Assembly: GCA_022448955.1 (NCBI GenBank)
Contig: JAKVCU010000053.1
Location: 62,001 to 126,000 of the forward strand
Direction: 5' to 3'
DNA length: 64,000 nucleotides
Origin: Saprospiraceae bacterium
GTDB lineage: Bacteria; Bacteroidota; Bacteroidia; Chitinophagales; Saprospiraceae
The notes under the pieces were generated by a model. The model did not search any database. It worked only from the letters and a program-made list of their open reading frames with translations, and was not told where the DNA came from. The first letter of the stretch is position 1; every line of letters starts with the position of its first letter. Shown here one piece after another: positions 9,356 through 16,313 of this stretch. Position numbers and translations under genes: made by a program.

Positions 9356-10826
9356 AATTAAAGACATATTACTTCCAAATGATACGACAACACGGCTAGT
9401 TCACTGGTTTAGTTTGACCGTGTTACTTTCCTTATTAACAGCGATAGCTTCTGAGCAATACTACTTAGTTGCTATTCCTCCTTTTTTGCTGTTAGTATTT
9501 CTTACAGTAGTAGACTTTAGTAAGGTATATTATCTATTACTATTCTGTATCCCATTATCTACAGAAATTTTTCTTCCGAATGGATTGAGTACTGATTTAC
9601 CAACAGAGCCCTTGATAGTGGGCTTGATGTTTGTATTTTTGGTATATTTTTTTTCTCCGCAGTCCAAATTTGACTCACAAGTACTTAAACATCCGATTAC
9701 CCTACTTTTGCTATTGCATGTAGCTTGGGGCTTTTTTTCCACTATAACATCCCATGATGTTATAGTATCCTTTAAATTTATGTTGGCAAAAACTTGGTAT
9801 ATCTGTACTTTCTTCTTTTTGACGACTATCATTCTTCGGAATTATAAAGATTACCTTACCGCTTTGTGGTGCATTTTTATTCCTTTGATGTTAACGATAC
9901 TAATCATTATTGTAAAACATGCCACGCTAGGTTTTGCTTTTGATACTATTTACCAAGTTTTGCATCCGTTTTACCGTAATCACGTGACCTATGCTGCCAT
10001 CATGGCCGTATTTATACCCATTCTTTGGTTTTGGAGATATTTTTATCCCACATATAGTTTTAAATGGTGGTTATTAGTGGGGTCGATATTGATTATGTTA
10101 GCCGCTATTCAATTATCTTATACAAGAGCAGCCTATTTAGCTGTATTTATTGCTATCGGAGCCTATTATATTATTCGTTGGCGTTTGACAAAATATGTGT
10201 TAGTTGCTGCTGTAATTGTTGTTGTGGCTGGTTTAAATTACTTAGCAAAAGATAATACTTACTTAGAGTTTGCTCCAAATTATGAAACTACGGTAGCACA
10301 TACGGATTTTAACAATCTTGTAGAGGCAACTTATCAACTAGAAGATATCTCTACAATGGAACGAGTCTATCGTTGGGTGGCAGGTTTTAATATGATTAAT
10401 ACAGAGCCTTTGATTGGCTTTGGGCCAGGAAATTTCTACTTTTTCTATAAAGGATATACAGTACGAAGTTTTGAAACATATGTGAGTGATAATCCCGAAC
10501 AATCAGGAATTCATAGCTATTACCTAATGCTGGCAGTAGAACAAGGAATTCCAGGTATGTTGATTTTTGTAGCTTTAGTATTTTATAGCCTTTTAGCAGC
10601 TGAACGGATGTATCATCAAATACCAGGCAAAGAAGAGCAGTGGATGGTGATGGCAGGAATTCTCTCCTTTATAGTTATTCTATCTTTGTTGTTGATCAAT
10701 GATTTGGTAGAAACAGATAAGATTGGCTCATTTTTCTTTATCATTTTGGCGATCCTAGTAAATCAAGAATTAAGTCTTTTAAAGAAGGACGATGTCAAAG
10801 AAGAAGTCTCATCTACCCAATATTGA
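9345..10826 (+). CDS. O-antigen ligase/polymerase family protein (WaaL/Wzy-like)
   Basis: The 493-residue protein has about 12 membrane helices and a large hydrophilic loop (about residues 300-390) before the last helices. In this loop the VYRWVAGFNMINTEPLIGFG and GIHSYYLMLAVEQGIPG motifs are typical of the Wzy_C/O-antigen ligase family, including the conserved His. Such enzymes polymerise or attach lipid-linked glycans in the periplasm. The start overlaps the Wzz-like gene by 11 bases. Ligase and polymerase cannot be told apart from sequence alone. The gene's 3' end overlaps the start of a broken VOC gene. Confidence 0.85.
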   Translation: MRSRIKDILLPNDTTTRLVHWFSLTVLLSLLTAIASEQYYLVAIPPFLLLVFLTVVDFSKVYYLLLFCIPLSTEIFLPNGLSTDLPTEPLIVGLMFVFLVYFFSPQSKFDSQVLKHPITLLLLLHVAWGFFSTITSHDVIVSFKFMLAKTWYICTFFFLTTIILRNYKDYLTALWCIFIPLMLTILIIIVKHATLGFAFDTIYQVLHPFYRNHVTYAAIMAVFIPILWFWRYFYPTYSFKWWLLVGSILIMLAAIQLSYTRAAYLAVFIAIGAYYIIRWRLTKYVLVAAVIVVVAGLNYLAKDNTYLEFAPNYETTVAHTDFNNLVEATYQLEDISTMERVYRWVAGFNMINTEPLIGFGPGNFYFFYKGYTVRSFETYVSDNPEQSGIHSYYLMLAVEQGIPGMLIFVALVFYSLLAAERMYHQIPGKEEQWMVMAGILSFIVILSLLLINDLVETDKIGSFFFIILAILVNQELSLLKKDDVKEEVSSTQY

Positions 10827-11219
10827 ACTAGCCTTTTTAGATCATGTGGCTATTAGAGTAGCGGATCTTTCCACTTCCGTGGAATGGTAAGAGCGTATAT
10901 TAGGTATGCAGAAGTATCAATTTGAAGAATGGGGGCCATTTCCAATATTCATGATGCAAGGAAAGTTTGGCGTAGCAATTTTTCCTATGAAAACAGAAGA
11001 ATCTATTCCGCTTGGGAAAAAAGATTTTATCAAAATTGATCATTTTGCATTTAAGGTAGATGCTGAAAATTTTGCGAAAGCAAAAGCCAGATAAGAAACC
11101 TTAGGCATTGAAATTCAAGATCATGACTTTTCCATTCTATTTATACTAAAGACTCTGATGGCCATACAGTAGAATTAACTACTTTAGTGGTAAGTGAAGA
11201 TTTCTACTTCATACCTTAG
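10792..11219 (+). pseudogene. Broken VOC-superfamily (glyoxalase/dioxygenase-like) gene
   Basis: Reading from ATG 10792 gives LDHVAIRVADLSTSVEW, then TAA at 10888-10890 exactly where this family has Tyr (EWYERILGM). The frame goes on with GMQKYQFEEWG and IDHFAFKV, hits a second TAA at 11092-11094, and continues with ETLGIEIQDHDF. One base then appears to be missing near 11133, after which the +1 frame reads HSIYTKDSDGHTVELTTL, the classical VOC C-terminal metal-ligand strand, to a stop at 11217-11219. Two stops plus one frameshift in an otherwise clear ~140-residue protein mean a recent pseudogene. Its 5' end overlaps the ligase gene by 35 bases. The original substrate is unknown. Confidence 0.85.
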
Positions 11220-11244
11220 TTGTTTCAAAAGATCAAATTTATAA

Positions 11245-11907
11245 GTGAAACTTTCAATCATAGCAGAAAATCGTTTTTGGGTCGCTATCAATAAGCCTGC
11301 AGGACTTATTGTAGAAAAAAGTCCATTCGAGTCGCCAACTATAGAAGATTTAGTATGGGAGTATCTTGAGAGTACAGTAAAAAAGCCTTTCCTTGGCATT
11401 GTACATAGGTTGGACCGTGTAACTTCAGGGGTGTTGATCTTAGCTAAGAAGAAGCTTGCGCTAAAAGAATTGAACCAGCAGTTTAGTGAGCGTTCTGTGG
11501 AGAAAGTATACCATGCTTTGACCGAAGCGATTCCTGAAAATAGGGAAGGGGAGTTGATCAATTGGTTAGAAAAAGACCAAAAAAATAAAAAAGCCATTCT
11601 ACATACAACACAAAAGCCGCAGACGAAACAAGCGGTATTAAACTACAAAGTCCTAAATCACGATCGTTCAAATGCATTGCTCGAAATAAAACCAGCTACA
11701 GGTCGCTTTCATCAAATTCGTGCACAGCTTGCGCAAATAGACTGCCCTATTGTAGGGGATGCAAAGTATGGTGCCGTAGAAGCATTTGCTGAAAAGCAAA
11801 TAGCCTTACATGCCTATCAATTGGACTTCACCTGCCCACTGACGAAGGAACGAATGAGCCTTACGGCAAATGCACCCTTTGGACTAGACAACAATCGAAA
11901 ACTCTAG
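11245..11907 (+). CDS. RluA-family RNA pseudouridine synthase
   Basis: The 220-residue protein carries the RluA catalytic motif GIVHRLDRVTSGVLILAK, whose Asp (near residue 58) attacks the uridine, plus NKPAGLIVE at the start and GRFHQIRAQLA near the end. No S4 RNA-binding domain precedes it, so it resembles the short RluA/RluC-like or TruC-like enzymes that modify rRNA or tRNA. The start is GTG at 11245, and I see no better in-frame ATG. Its last 24 bases overlap, on the opposite strand, the 3' end of the LacI-family gene. The exact target RNA cannot be assigned. Confidence 0.88.
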   Translation: MKLSIIAENRFWVAINKPAGLIVEKSPFESPTIEDLVWEYLESTVKKPFLGIVHRLDRVTSGVLILAKKKLALKELNQQFSERSVEKVYHALTEAIPENREGELINWLEKDQKNKKAILHTTQKPQTKQAVLNYKVLNHDRSNALLEIKPATGRFHQIRAQLAQIDCPIVGDAKYGAVEAFAEKQIALHAYQLDFTCPLTKERMSLTANAPFGLDNNRKL

Positions 11908-12972
11908 TGCTCTTTTTAGATAATATTCTACGTTCTCATTGACGACAATGTCTAATGGAAGGTATTGTAAAGGATCAATTTCTTTTTTTAGTAATAGATG
12001 ATTCACCAAATTCATGATCCCAAAATAGCCTTGTTGCACTGGATTTTGATTGATAAGGAAACTGATATCATTAGATCTCAGGTATTGTAGGTTTTCTTCT
12101 AGTAAATCATAGCCGACAATTTTCACTTCTTTCTTTCCTATGAGTTGTAAACATTTTGCAATTCTATATGCACGCGAGTTCGTTACAAATATACCAGTTG
12201 TTTTGGGGTGTTGTTCAAAGATAGTTTTTAAGAATCTGGATAATTTGGCATCATCTGTAAAATCTTCAAAATCTTTTTTGAGGACAGTAATTTCCTTTTC
12301 AGGAAGACTATTAAAATAATCACGAAAACCTCTTTCTTTATCCAATAAGTGTTTGGCATTAGTGACCCCTTTTGCTAAGTTGAGTACTAAGGTTGTATCT
12401 ACTTTATCACAACCAAAATCGATAAGCCTGCCCGCTAATACGCCAGATTGGTAGGAATCTTGCCCAATGTAGCACAAGCTTTCGCTATTTTCGATATTGG
12501 TGTTGATCATAGCCGTAGGGATATGCTTTTCGCTACATTGCTTAAGCAATTCACTCGCTTCCTTCAAGAAAAGAGGAGCTAGGAGCACACCACTAAATTC
12601 TTTTGATTGGTCCAAAATGTTATTGGCTTGCTGGCTAAATTCTTCTGCTTTAAAAAGGTTAAAATAAAAGGGAATGACTTCTACGCCATAGTGCTTAATC
12701 GATTCAATAGCTTTATCTATCCCAATTTTGGGTTGCTGCCAGTAAGGGTCTACATGATAATCAGGTAGTAGGGCGGCAATTTTGAATACTCTATTATAGG
12801 CCAACATACTGGCAATGATATTAGGCTCGTAGCCCAATTCCTCCATGACCTGTTTTACTTTTTGCTTTGTTTTTGGTGAAACATTCCCTCGTTTATGGAT
12901 GACTCGGTCAACGGTTCCTGTTGACACTCCTGCTTTCTCTGCGATATCTTTAATCCGAATTCTTCTTTCCAT
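11884..12972 (-). CDS. LacI-family transcriptional regulator of the amino-sugar locus
   Basis: The 362-residue protein has an N-terminal LacI helix-turn-helix (RIKDIAEKAGVSTGTVDRVIH) with hinge helix near residues 45-60, followed by a periplasmic-binding-protein-like sensor domain of the ribose/xylose type (about 65-350). The gene diverges from the ROK kinase gene, and the 231-base gap contains two near-palindromic sites with central CG at 13110-13123 and 13141-13154, the form expected for LacI operators. It probably represses the downstream amino-sugar genes and is released by a sugar or sugar phosphate; the effector is inferred. Its 3' end overlaps the RluA-family gene on the other strand. 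Confidence 0.9.
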   Translation of the reverse strand: MERRIRIKDIAEKAGVSTGTVDRVIHKRGNVSPKTKQKVKQVMEELGYEPNIIASMLAYNRVFKIAALLPDYHVDPYWQQPKIGIDKAIESIKHYGVEVIPFYFNLFKAEEFSQQANNILDQSKEFSGVLLAPLFLKEASELLKQCSEKHIPTAMINTNIENSESLCYIGQDSYQSGVLAGRLIDFGCDKVDTTLVLNLAKGVTNAKHLLDKERGFRDYFNSLPEKEITVLKKDFEDFTDDAKLSRFLKTIFEQHPKTTGIFVTNSRAYRIAKCLQLIGKKEVKIVGYDLLEENLQYLRSNDISFLINQNPVQQGYFGIMNLVNHLLLKKEIDPLQYLPLDIVVNENVEYYLKRALEFSIVV

Positions 12973-13109
12973 ATCGTACCTTTTGAATCGTTTAAACTAC
13001 CAAGCAACACCGTTAGAAACGTGGATCATAATAAAGTGTTGAATGCTTTGAAATGAAATTAAGCCAAATAAAAGTTGGTTGTTCTGTACGCTAAGTTAAT
13101 ATTTTTTTG

Positions 13110-13123
13110 TGTGTACGAACACA
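13110..13123. promoter_or_regulatory. LacI-type operator candidate 1
   Basis: TGTGTACGAACACA is a near-palindrome with 5-bp arms and central CG, as LacI-family operators usually have. It lies between the divergent LacI-family and ROK genes. Confidence 0.65.
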
Positions 13124-13140
13124 AAAACAAAAAAACACAT

Positions 13141-13154
13141 TGTGTGCGTACACG
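13141..13154. promoter_or_regulatory. LacI-type operator candidate 2
   Basis: TGTGTGCGTACACG shares the TGTGTnCGnACAC pattern with site 1. The two centres are 31 bp apart, about three helical turns, so two dimers could bind the same face of the DNA. It is ~50 bases upstream of the ROK kinase start. Confidence 0.65.
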
Positions 13155-13203
13155 GAATCATTTTTTTTGATTATCTTAGCTTCAAATTGATATACTCCTA
13201 TTT

Positions 13204-14223
13204 GTGGGGATCATCAAATTGTTGAACACTTTTAGAAGAGAGCATGTGGATTTAGCCCTAAGTATAGACATCGGAGGTACAAATACCAAAATGGCACTTA
13301 TTGCATACGGAGGTAACATCATTGCATCCGATACCGTGCCAACACAGCAGTTTCACAATGAATCCGCTTTTTTTCAAGGTTTATTCTTGGCTATTGGCAA
13401 TTTATTAAAACAAATTAAGCAGGATTATCAACTATTGGGTATTGGAATTGGTGCACCGAGTTGTAATGAGAATGAGGGTATCATTGAAAACCCTGCCAAT
13501 CTCCCCTTTTCAGATCGTGTAGAGATAGTTCAGATTTTTGAAAGACAATATGGCTTACCCACTTATCTTATAAAAGATAGTAATGCAGCAACGCTAGGAG
13601 AGTATCTTTTCGGTGCGGCAGTCGGTGTTCCAAACTTTGTGCTTCTTACACTTGGTACAGGTCTTGGTTGTGGCGTTATGGTCAATGGCCAATTAGCGAA
13701 AGGAGCAAATGGATTGGCAGGAGAGTTGGGGCATACTACAATTGTGCCTAATGGAAGAAGTTGTGGCTGTGGAAAAAGAGGATGTTTGGAAACGTACGTT
13801 TCGGCAACAGCCTTAAAAAGAACAGTTTTTGAATTGATGGCGACAACCTTGCACAAAAGTGTTTTACGCAAAACAAGCTATGAACGCCTAACTTCTAAAG
13901 ATATTTTTGATGCTGCTCAGCAAGATGATCGAATAGCAATTATGGCCTTCGAAGAAACAGGAAAAGTCCTCGGTAGGAAACTAGCAGATATCGTCGCTTA
14001 CTTGGAACCAGAGTTGATCATCTTAACAGGAGGATTGTCAAAGTCAGGTATTCTTCTGATTAAACCAACACTCAGGAGTATGGAAGAAAACTTACTGAAT
14101 ATGTATAAAGGAAGAGTTCGTATTCGAACTTCTGCATTGGGTGTTAATAATGCAGCTCTACTTGGTGCAGCTTCCTTAGTGTGGCAAGGGGAGGAATATC
14201 AACTGAAAGCGGAGAGTAATTAA
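13204..14223 (+). CDS. ROK-family sugar kinase, probably N-acetylglucosamine or glucose kinase
   Basis: The 339-residue protein shows the ATPase phosphate-1 motif DIGGTNTK (residues 22-29), the catalytic Asp in KDSNAA (D125), the phosphate-2 motif GTGLGCGV, and the ROK zinc site (H177 with CGCGKRGC at 187-194). It lacks a helix-turn-helix, so it is a kinase and not a NagC/Mlc-type repressor. Next to NagB and a hexosaminidase it most likely phosphorylates GlcNAc (or GlcN/glucose) in the cytoplasm. The start is uncertain: GTG 13204 is used, but TTG 13219/13222 or GTG 13246 are in frame and the usual ATG is missing. The gap to nagB is 28 bases. Confidence 0.88.
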   Translation: MGIIKLLNTFRREHVDLALSIDIGGTNTKMALIAYGGNIIASDTVPTQQFHNESAFFQGLFLAIGNLLKQIKQDYQLLGIGIGAPSCNENEGIIENPANLPFSDRVEIVQIFERQYGLPTYLIKDSNAATLGEYLFGAAVGVPNFVLLTLGTGLGCGVMVNGQLAKGANGLAGELGHTTIVPNGRSCGCGKRGCLETYVSATALKRTVFELMATTLHKSVLRKTSYERLTSKDIFDAAQQDDRIAIMAFEETGKVLGRKLADIVAYLEPELIILTGGLSKSGILLIKPTLRSMEENLLNMYKGRVRIRTSALGVNNAALLGAASLVWQGEEYQLKAESN

Positions 14224-14251
14224 ATCATTTATTTGAAAATTATAATCATTT

Positions 14252-16189
14252 ATGACAAGCATGTTAAAGGCTCATCAAAATGAATTGTTGAAATACGAGT
14301 TTAAATCACTCGAAAAACTCCCTCTAAAAATATGGGGAGAGTCAAGGGATGCTTCTATCCACATTGCAAAGTCGATTGGACTAGCTATTCGCCAAAAGCA
14401 ACAGGAAGGAGAATATATTGTCCTTGGTTTAGCAACTGGTTCTTCGCCAATAAAGGTATATGAAGAATTAGTGCGATTACATAAAGAGGAGGGGCTAAGT
14501 TTCCAAAATGTAATCACTTTCAATTTGGATGAGTATTATCCAATGCCACCTAATGCACAGCAAAGTTATGTTCGTTTTATGAACGAGCATCTATTTGATC
14601 ACGTGGATATTCCAAAGGAAAATATCAATATTCCAGACGGCACTATTCCAATGGATCAGGTACAAGCTTATTGCGAGTCTTATGAAAAGAAGATCGACTT
14701 GTTAGGTGGCATAGATATCCAATTGTTGGGTATTGGCCGCACAGGGCATATTGGTTTTAATGAACCAGGTTCATGGGAAAATTCATTAACGCGTTTAGTG
14801 CGATTGGATAATCTAACAAGATTAGATGCCATCAATGATTTTCGCCAAGAGGAAGACGTCCCTTATCGAGCGATTACAATGGGGATTGGTAGCATTATGA
14901 AGGCGCGGACTATCTATTTAATGGCTTGGGGGCAGCATAAAGCACCTATTGTAAAAGAAGCCATGGAAGGGCCAATTACAGCTGCAGTCCCTGCAACCTA
15001 CCTACAAAACCACCCTAATGTCAAGGTCTATATCGATAAGGGAGCGGCAGAGGAGTTAACGCGCATGAAGTCTCCTTGGCTTGTAGGTATGTGTAATTGG
15101 AATCCAGAGCTCGCTAGTCAGGCGGTTATTTGGCTTTCCGAAAAGGTAGGTAAACCAGTATTAAAGCTAACGGATCATGACTACAACGAAAATGGATTAA
15201 GTGATTTAATATTGGACTATTCTTCGGCTTATAGCTTAAATATTCAGGTTTTTAACCGTATCCAGCATACCATTACTGGTTGGCCTGGAGGCAAACCAAA
15301 TGCGGATGACTCTAATCGCCCTGAAAGAGCTCAACCTGCCAAGAAAAGGGTCATTATATTTAGCCCACACCCAGATGATGACGTGATTTCTATGGGGGGG
15401 ACTTTCTTACGCTTGGTAGATCAAGGCCACGAAGTGCATGTCGCTTATCAAACTTCCGGTAATATTGCAGTGCATGACCATGATGCTTTACGCTTTGTTG
15501 AATTTATGCATGAGTTTAATGGGAAAGGAAAAGAAGAAGGGGAAAAAGGAAAAGACTTTGCAAAAGTCTTGAAATTTTTAAAAACGAAACATCCTGATCA
15601 AGTCGATATTCCAGAAGTACGAAAAATTAAAGGACTGATTAGAAGAGGAGAGGCGCGAGCTGGTGCCCGATTTTGTGGTTTATCAGATGAAAATATCCAC
15701 TTTTTGGATCTACCATTTTACGAAACGGGGAAAAGGCGTAAACTTGGCTTGACACAAAATGATGTAGATATCATTGTTCAGTTGATGGAAGAGGTGAAAC
15801 CTCACCAAGTATTTGCAGCAGGTGATTTAGCGGATCCTCACGGGACACATCGAGTTTGTTTAGATGCTATTTTTGCTGCTTTCGAGCGGCTGAAAGGAAA
15901 GAAATGGGCTAAAGATTGCTGGCTTTGGTTGTATAGAGGTGCGTGGCATGAGTGGAGTATCCATGAAATTGAAATGGCAGTACCACTGAGCCCAACAGAA
16001 GTAGCAAGAAAACGAAAAGCCATCTTTATGCATCAATCGCAAAAAGATAGCCCTCCTTTCCCCGGAGATGATGAACGTGAATTTTGGCAAAGAGCGGAAG
16101 AACGCAATCGCGATACCGCACAGATGTATAGAAAATTAGGTTTAGCTGAATATGAGGCAATGGAAGCCTTTAGAAGGTGGCGATTTTAG
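14252..16189 (+). CDS. nagB: Glucosamine-6-phosphate deaminase fused to a PIG-L/LmbE deacetylase domain
   Basis: The 645-residue protein has two parts. Residues ~20-290 are a NagB isomerase/deaminase, with FNLDEYYPMP and GIGRTGHIGFNEPGS around the active site, converting GlcN-6-P to fructose-6-P and ammonia. Residues ~360-640 are a PIG-L/LmbE domain with the zinc motif PHPDDD (H373, D375, D376) and a second His cluster DPHGTHR (H530/H533). PIG-L enzymes N-deacetylate GlcNAc-containing substrates. Long NagB proteins of this kind are known in Bacteroidota. No nagA is present in the locus, so the C-terminal half may deacetylate GlcNAc-6-P; that is my inference. It is probably co-transcribed with the ROK kinase. 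A second in-frame ATG is at 14261. Confidence 0.92.
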   Translation: MTSMLKAHQNELLKYEFKSLEKLPLKIWGESRDASIHIAKSIGLAIRQKQQEGEYIVLGLATGSSPIKVYEELVRLHKEEGLSFQNVITFNLDEYYPMPPNAQQSYVRFMNEHLFDHVDIPKENINIPDGTIPMDQVQAYCESYEKKIDLLGGIDIQLLGIGRTGHIGFNEPGSWENSLTRLVRLDNLTRLDAINDFRQEEDVPYRAITMGIGSIMKARTIYLMAWGQHKAPIVKEAMEGPITAAVPATYLQNHPNVKVYIDKGAAEELTRMKSPWLVGMCNWNPELASQAVIWLSEKVGKPVLKLTDHDYNENGLSDLILDYSSAYSLNIQVFNRIQHTITGWPGGKPNADDSNRPERAQPAKKRVIIFSPHPDDDVISMGGTFLRLVDQGHEVHVAYQTSGNIAVHDHDALRFVEFMHEFNGKGKEEGEKGKDFAKVLKFLKTKHPDQVDIPEVRKIKGLIRRGEARAGARFCGLSDENIHFLDLPFYETGKRRKLGLTQNDVDIIVQLMEEVKPHQVFAAGDLADPHGTHRVCLDAIFAAFERLKGKKWAKDCWLWLYRGAWHEWSIHEIEMAVPLSPTEVARKRKAIFMHQSQKDSPPFPGDDEREFWQRAEERNRDTAQMYRKLGLAEYEAMEAFRRWRF

Positions 16190-16241
16190 CCACTCTGACT
16201 GTTATTAAACTTTATTGACTTTTGTTTCATACATTTCGAAG

Positions 16242-16300
16242 GGGGTCGTATCATAAGTCTAGTATCCTAAGACAAATGCCTTATGATGCGCCTCTTTTTT
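16242..16300 (+). terminator. Hairpin with T-run just before the GH20 start
   Basis: An imperfect long stem (16242-16257 with 16280-16295, several G-U pairs and one mismatch) is followed by a T-run to 16302. The run ends about 12 bases before the GH20 start codon. It looks like a terminator of the ROK-nagB transcript, but its position could also make it a leader or attenuator element for the hexosaminidase gene. Confidence 0.5.
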
Positions 16301-16313
16301 TATCCTAGTCACT

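Noticed and set aside
10064-10255. 63-codon frame inside the O-antigen ligase gene
   Set aside because: Same-strand shadow of a strong membrane-protein gene, with Cys/Tyr-rich low-quality composition.
10888-11094. TAA codons in the VOC gene as recoding or alternative genetic code
   Set aside because: A frameshift is also present and no other gene in the window has internal TAA, so decay is the simpler explanation.
13204-14223. ROK protein as a repressor (NagC/Mlc type)
   Set aside because: There is no N-terminal helix-turn-helix and the kinase residues are intact, while a LacI-family regulator is adjacent.
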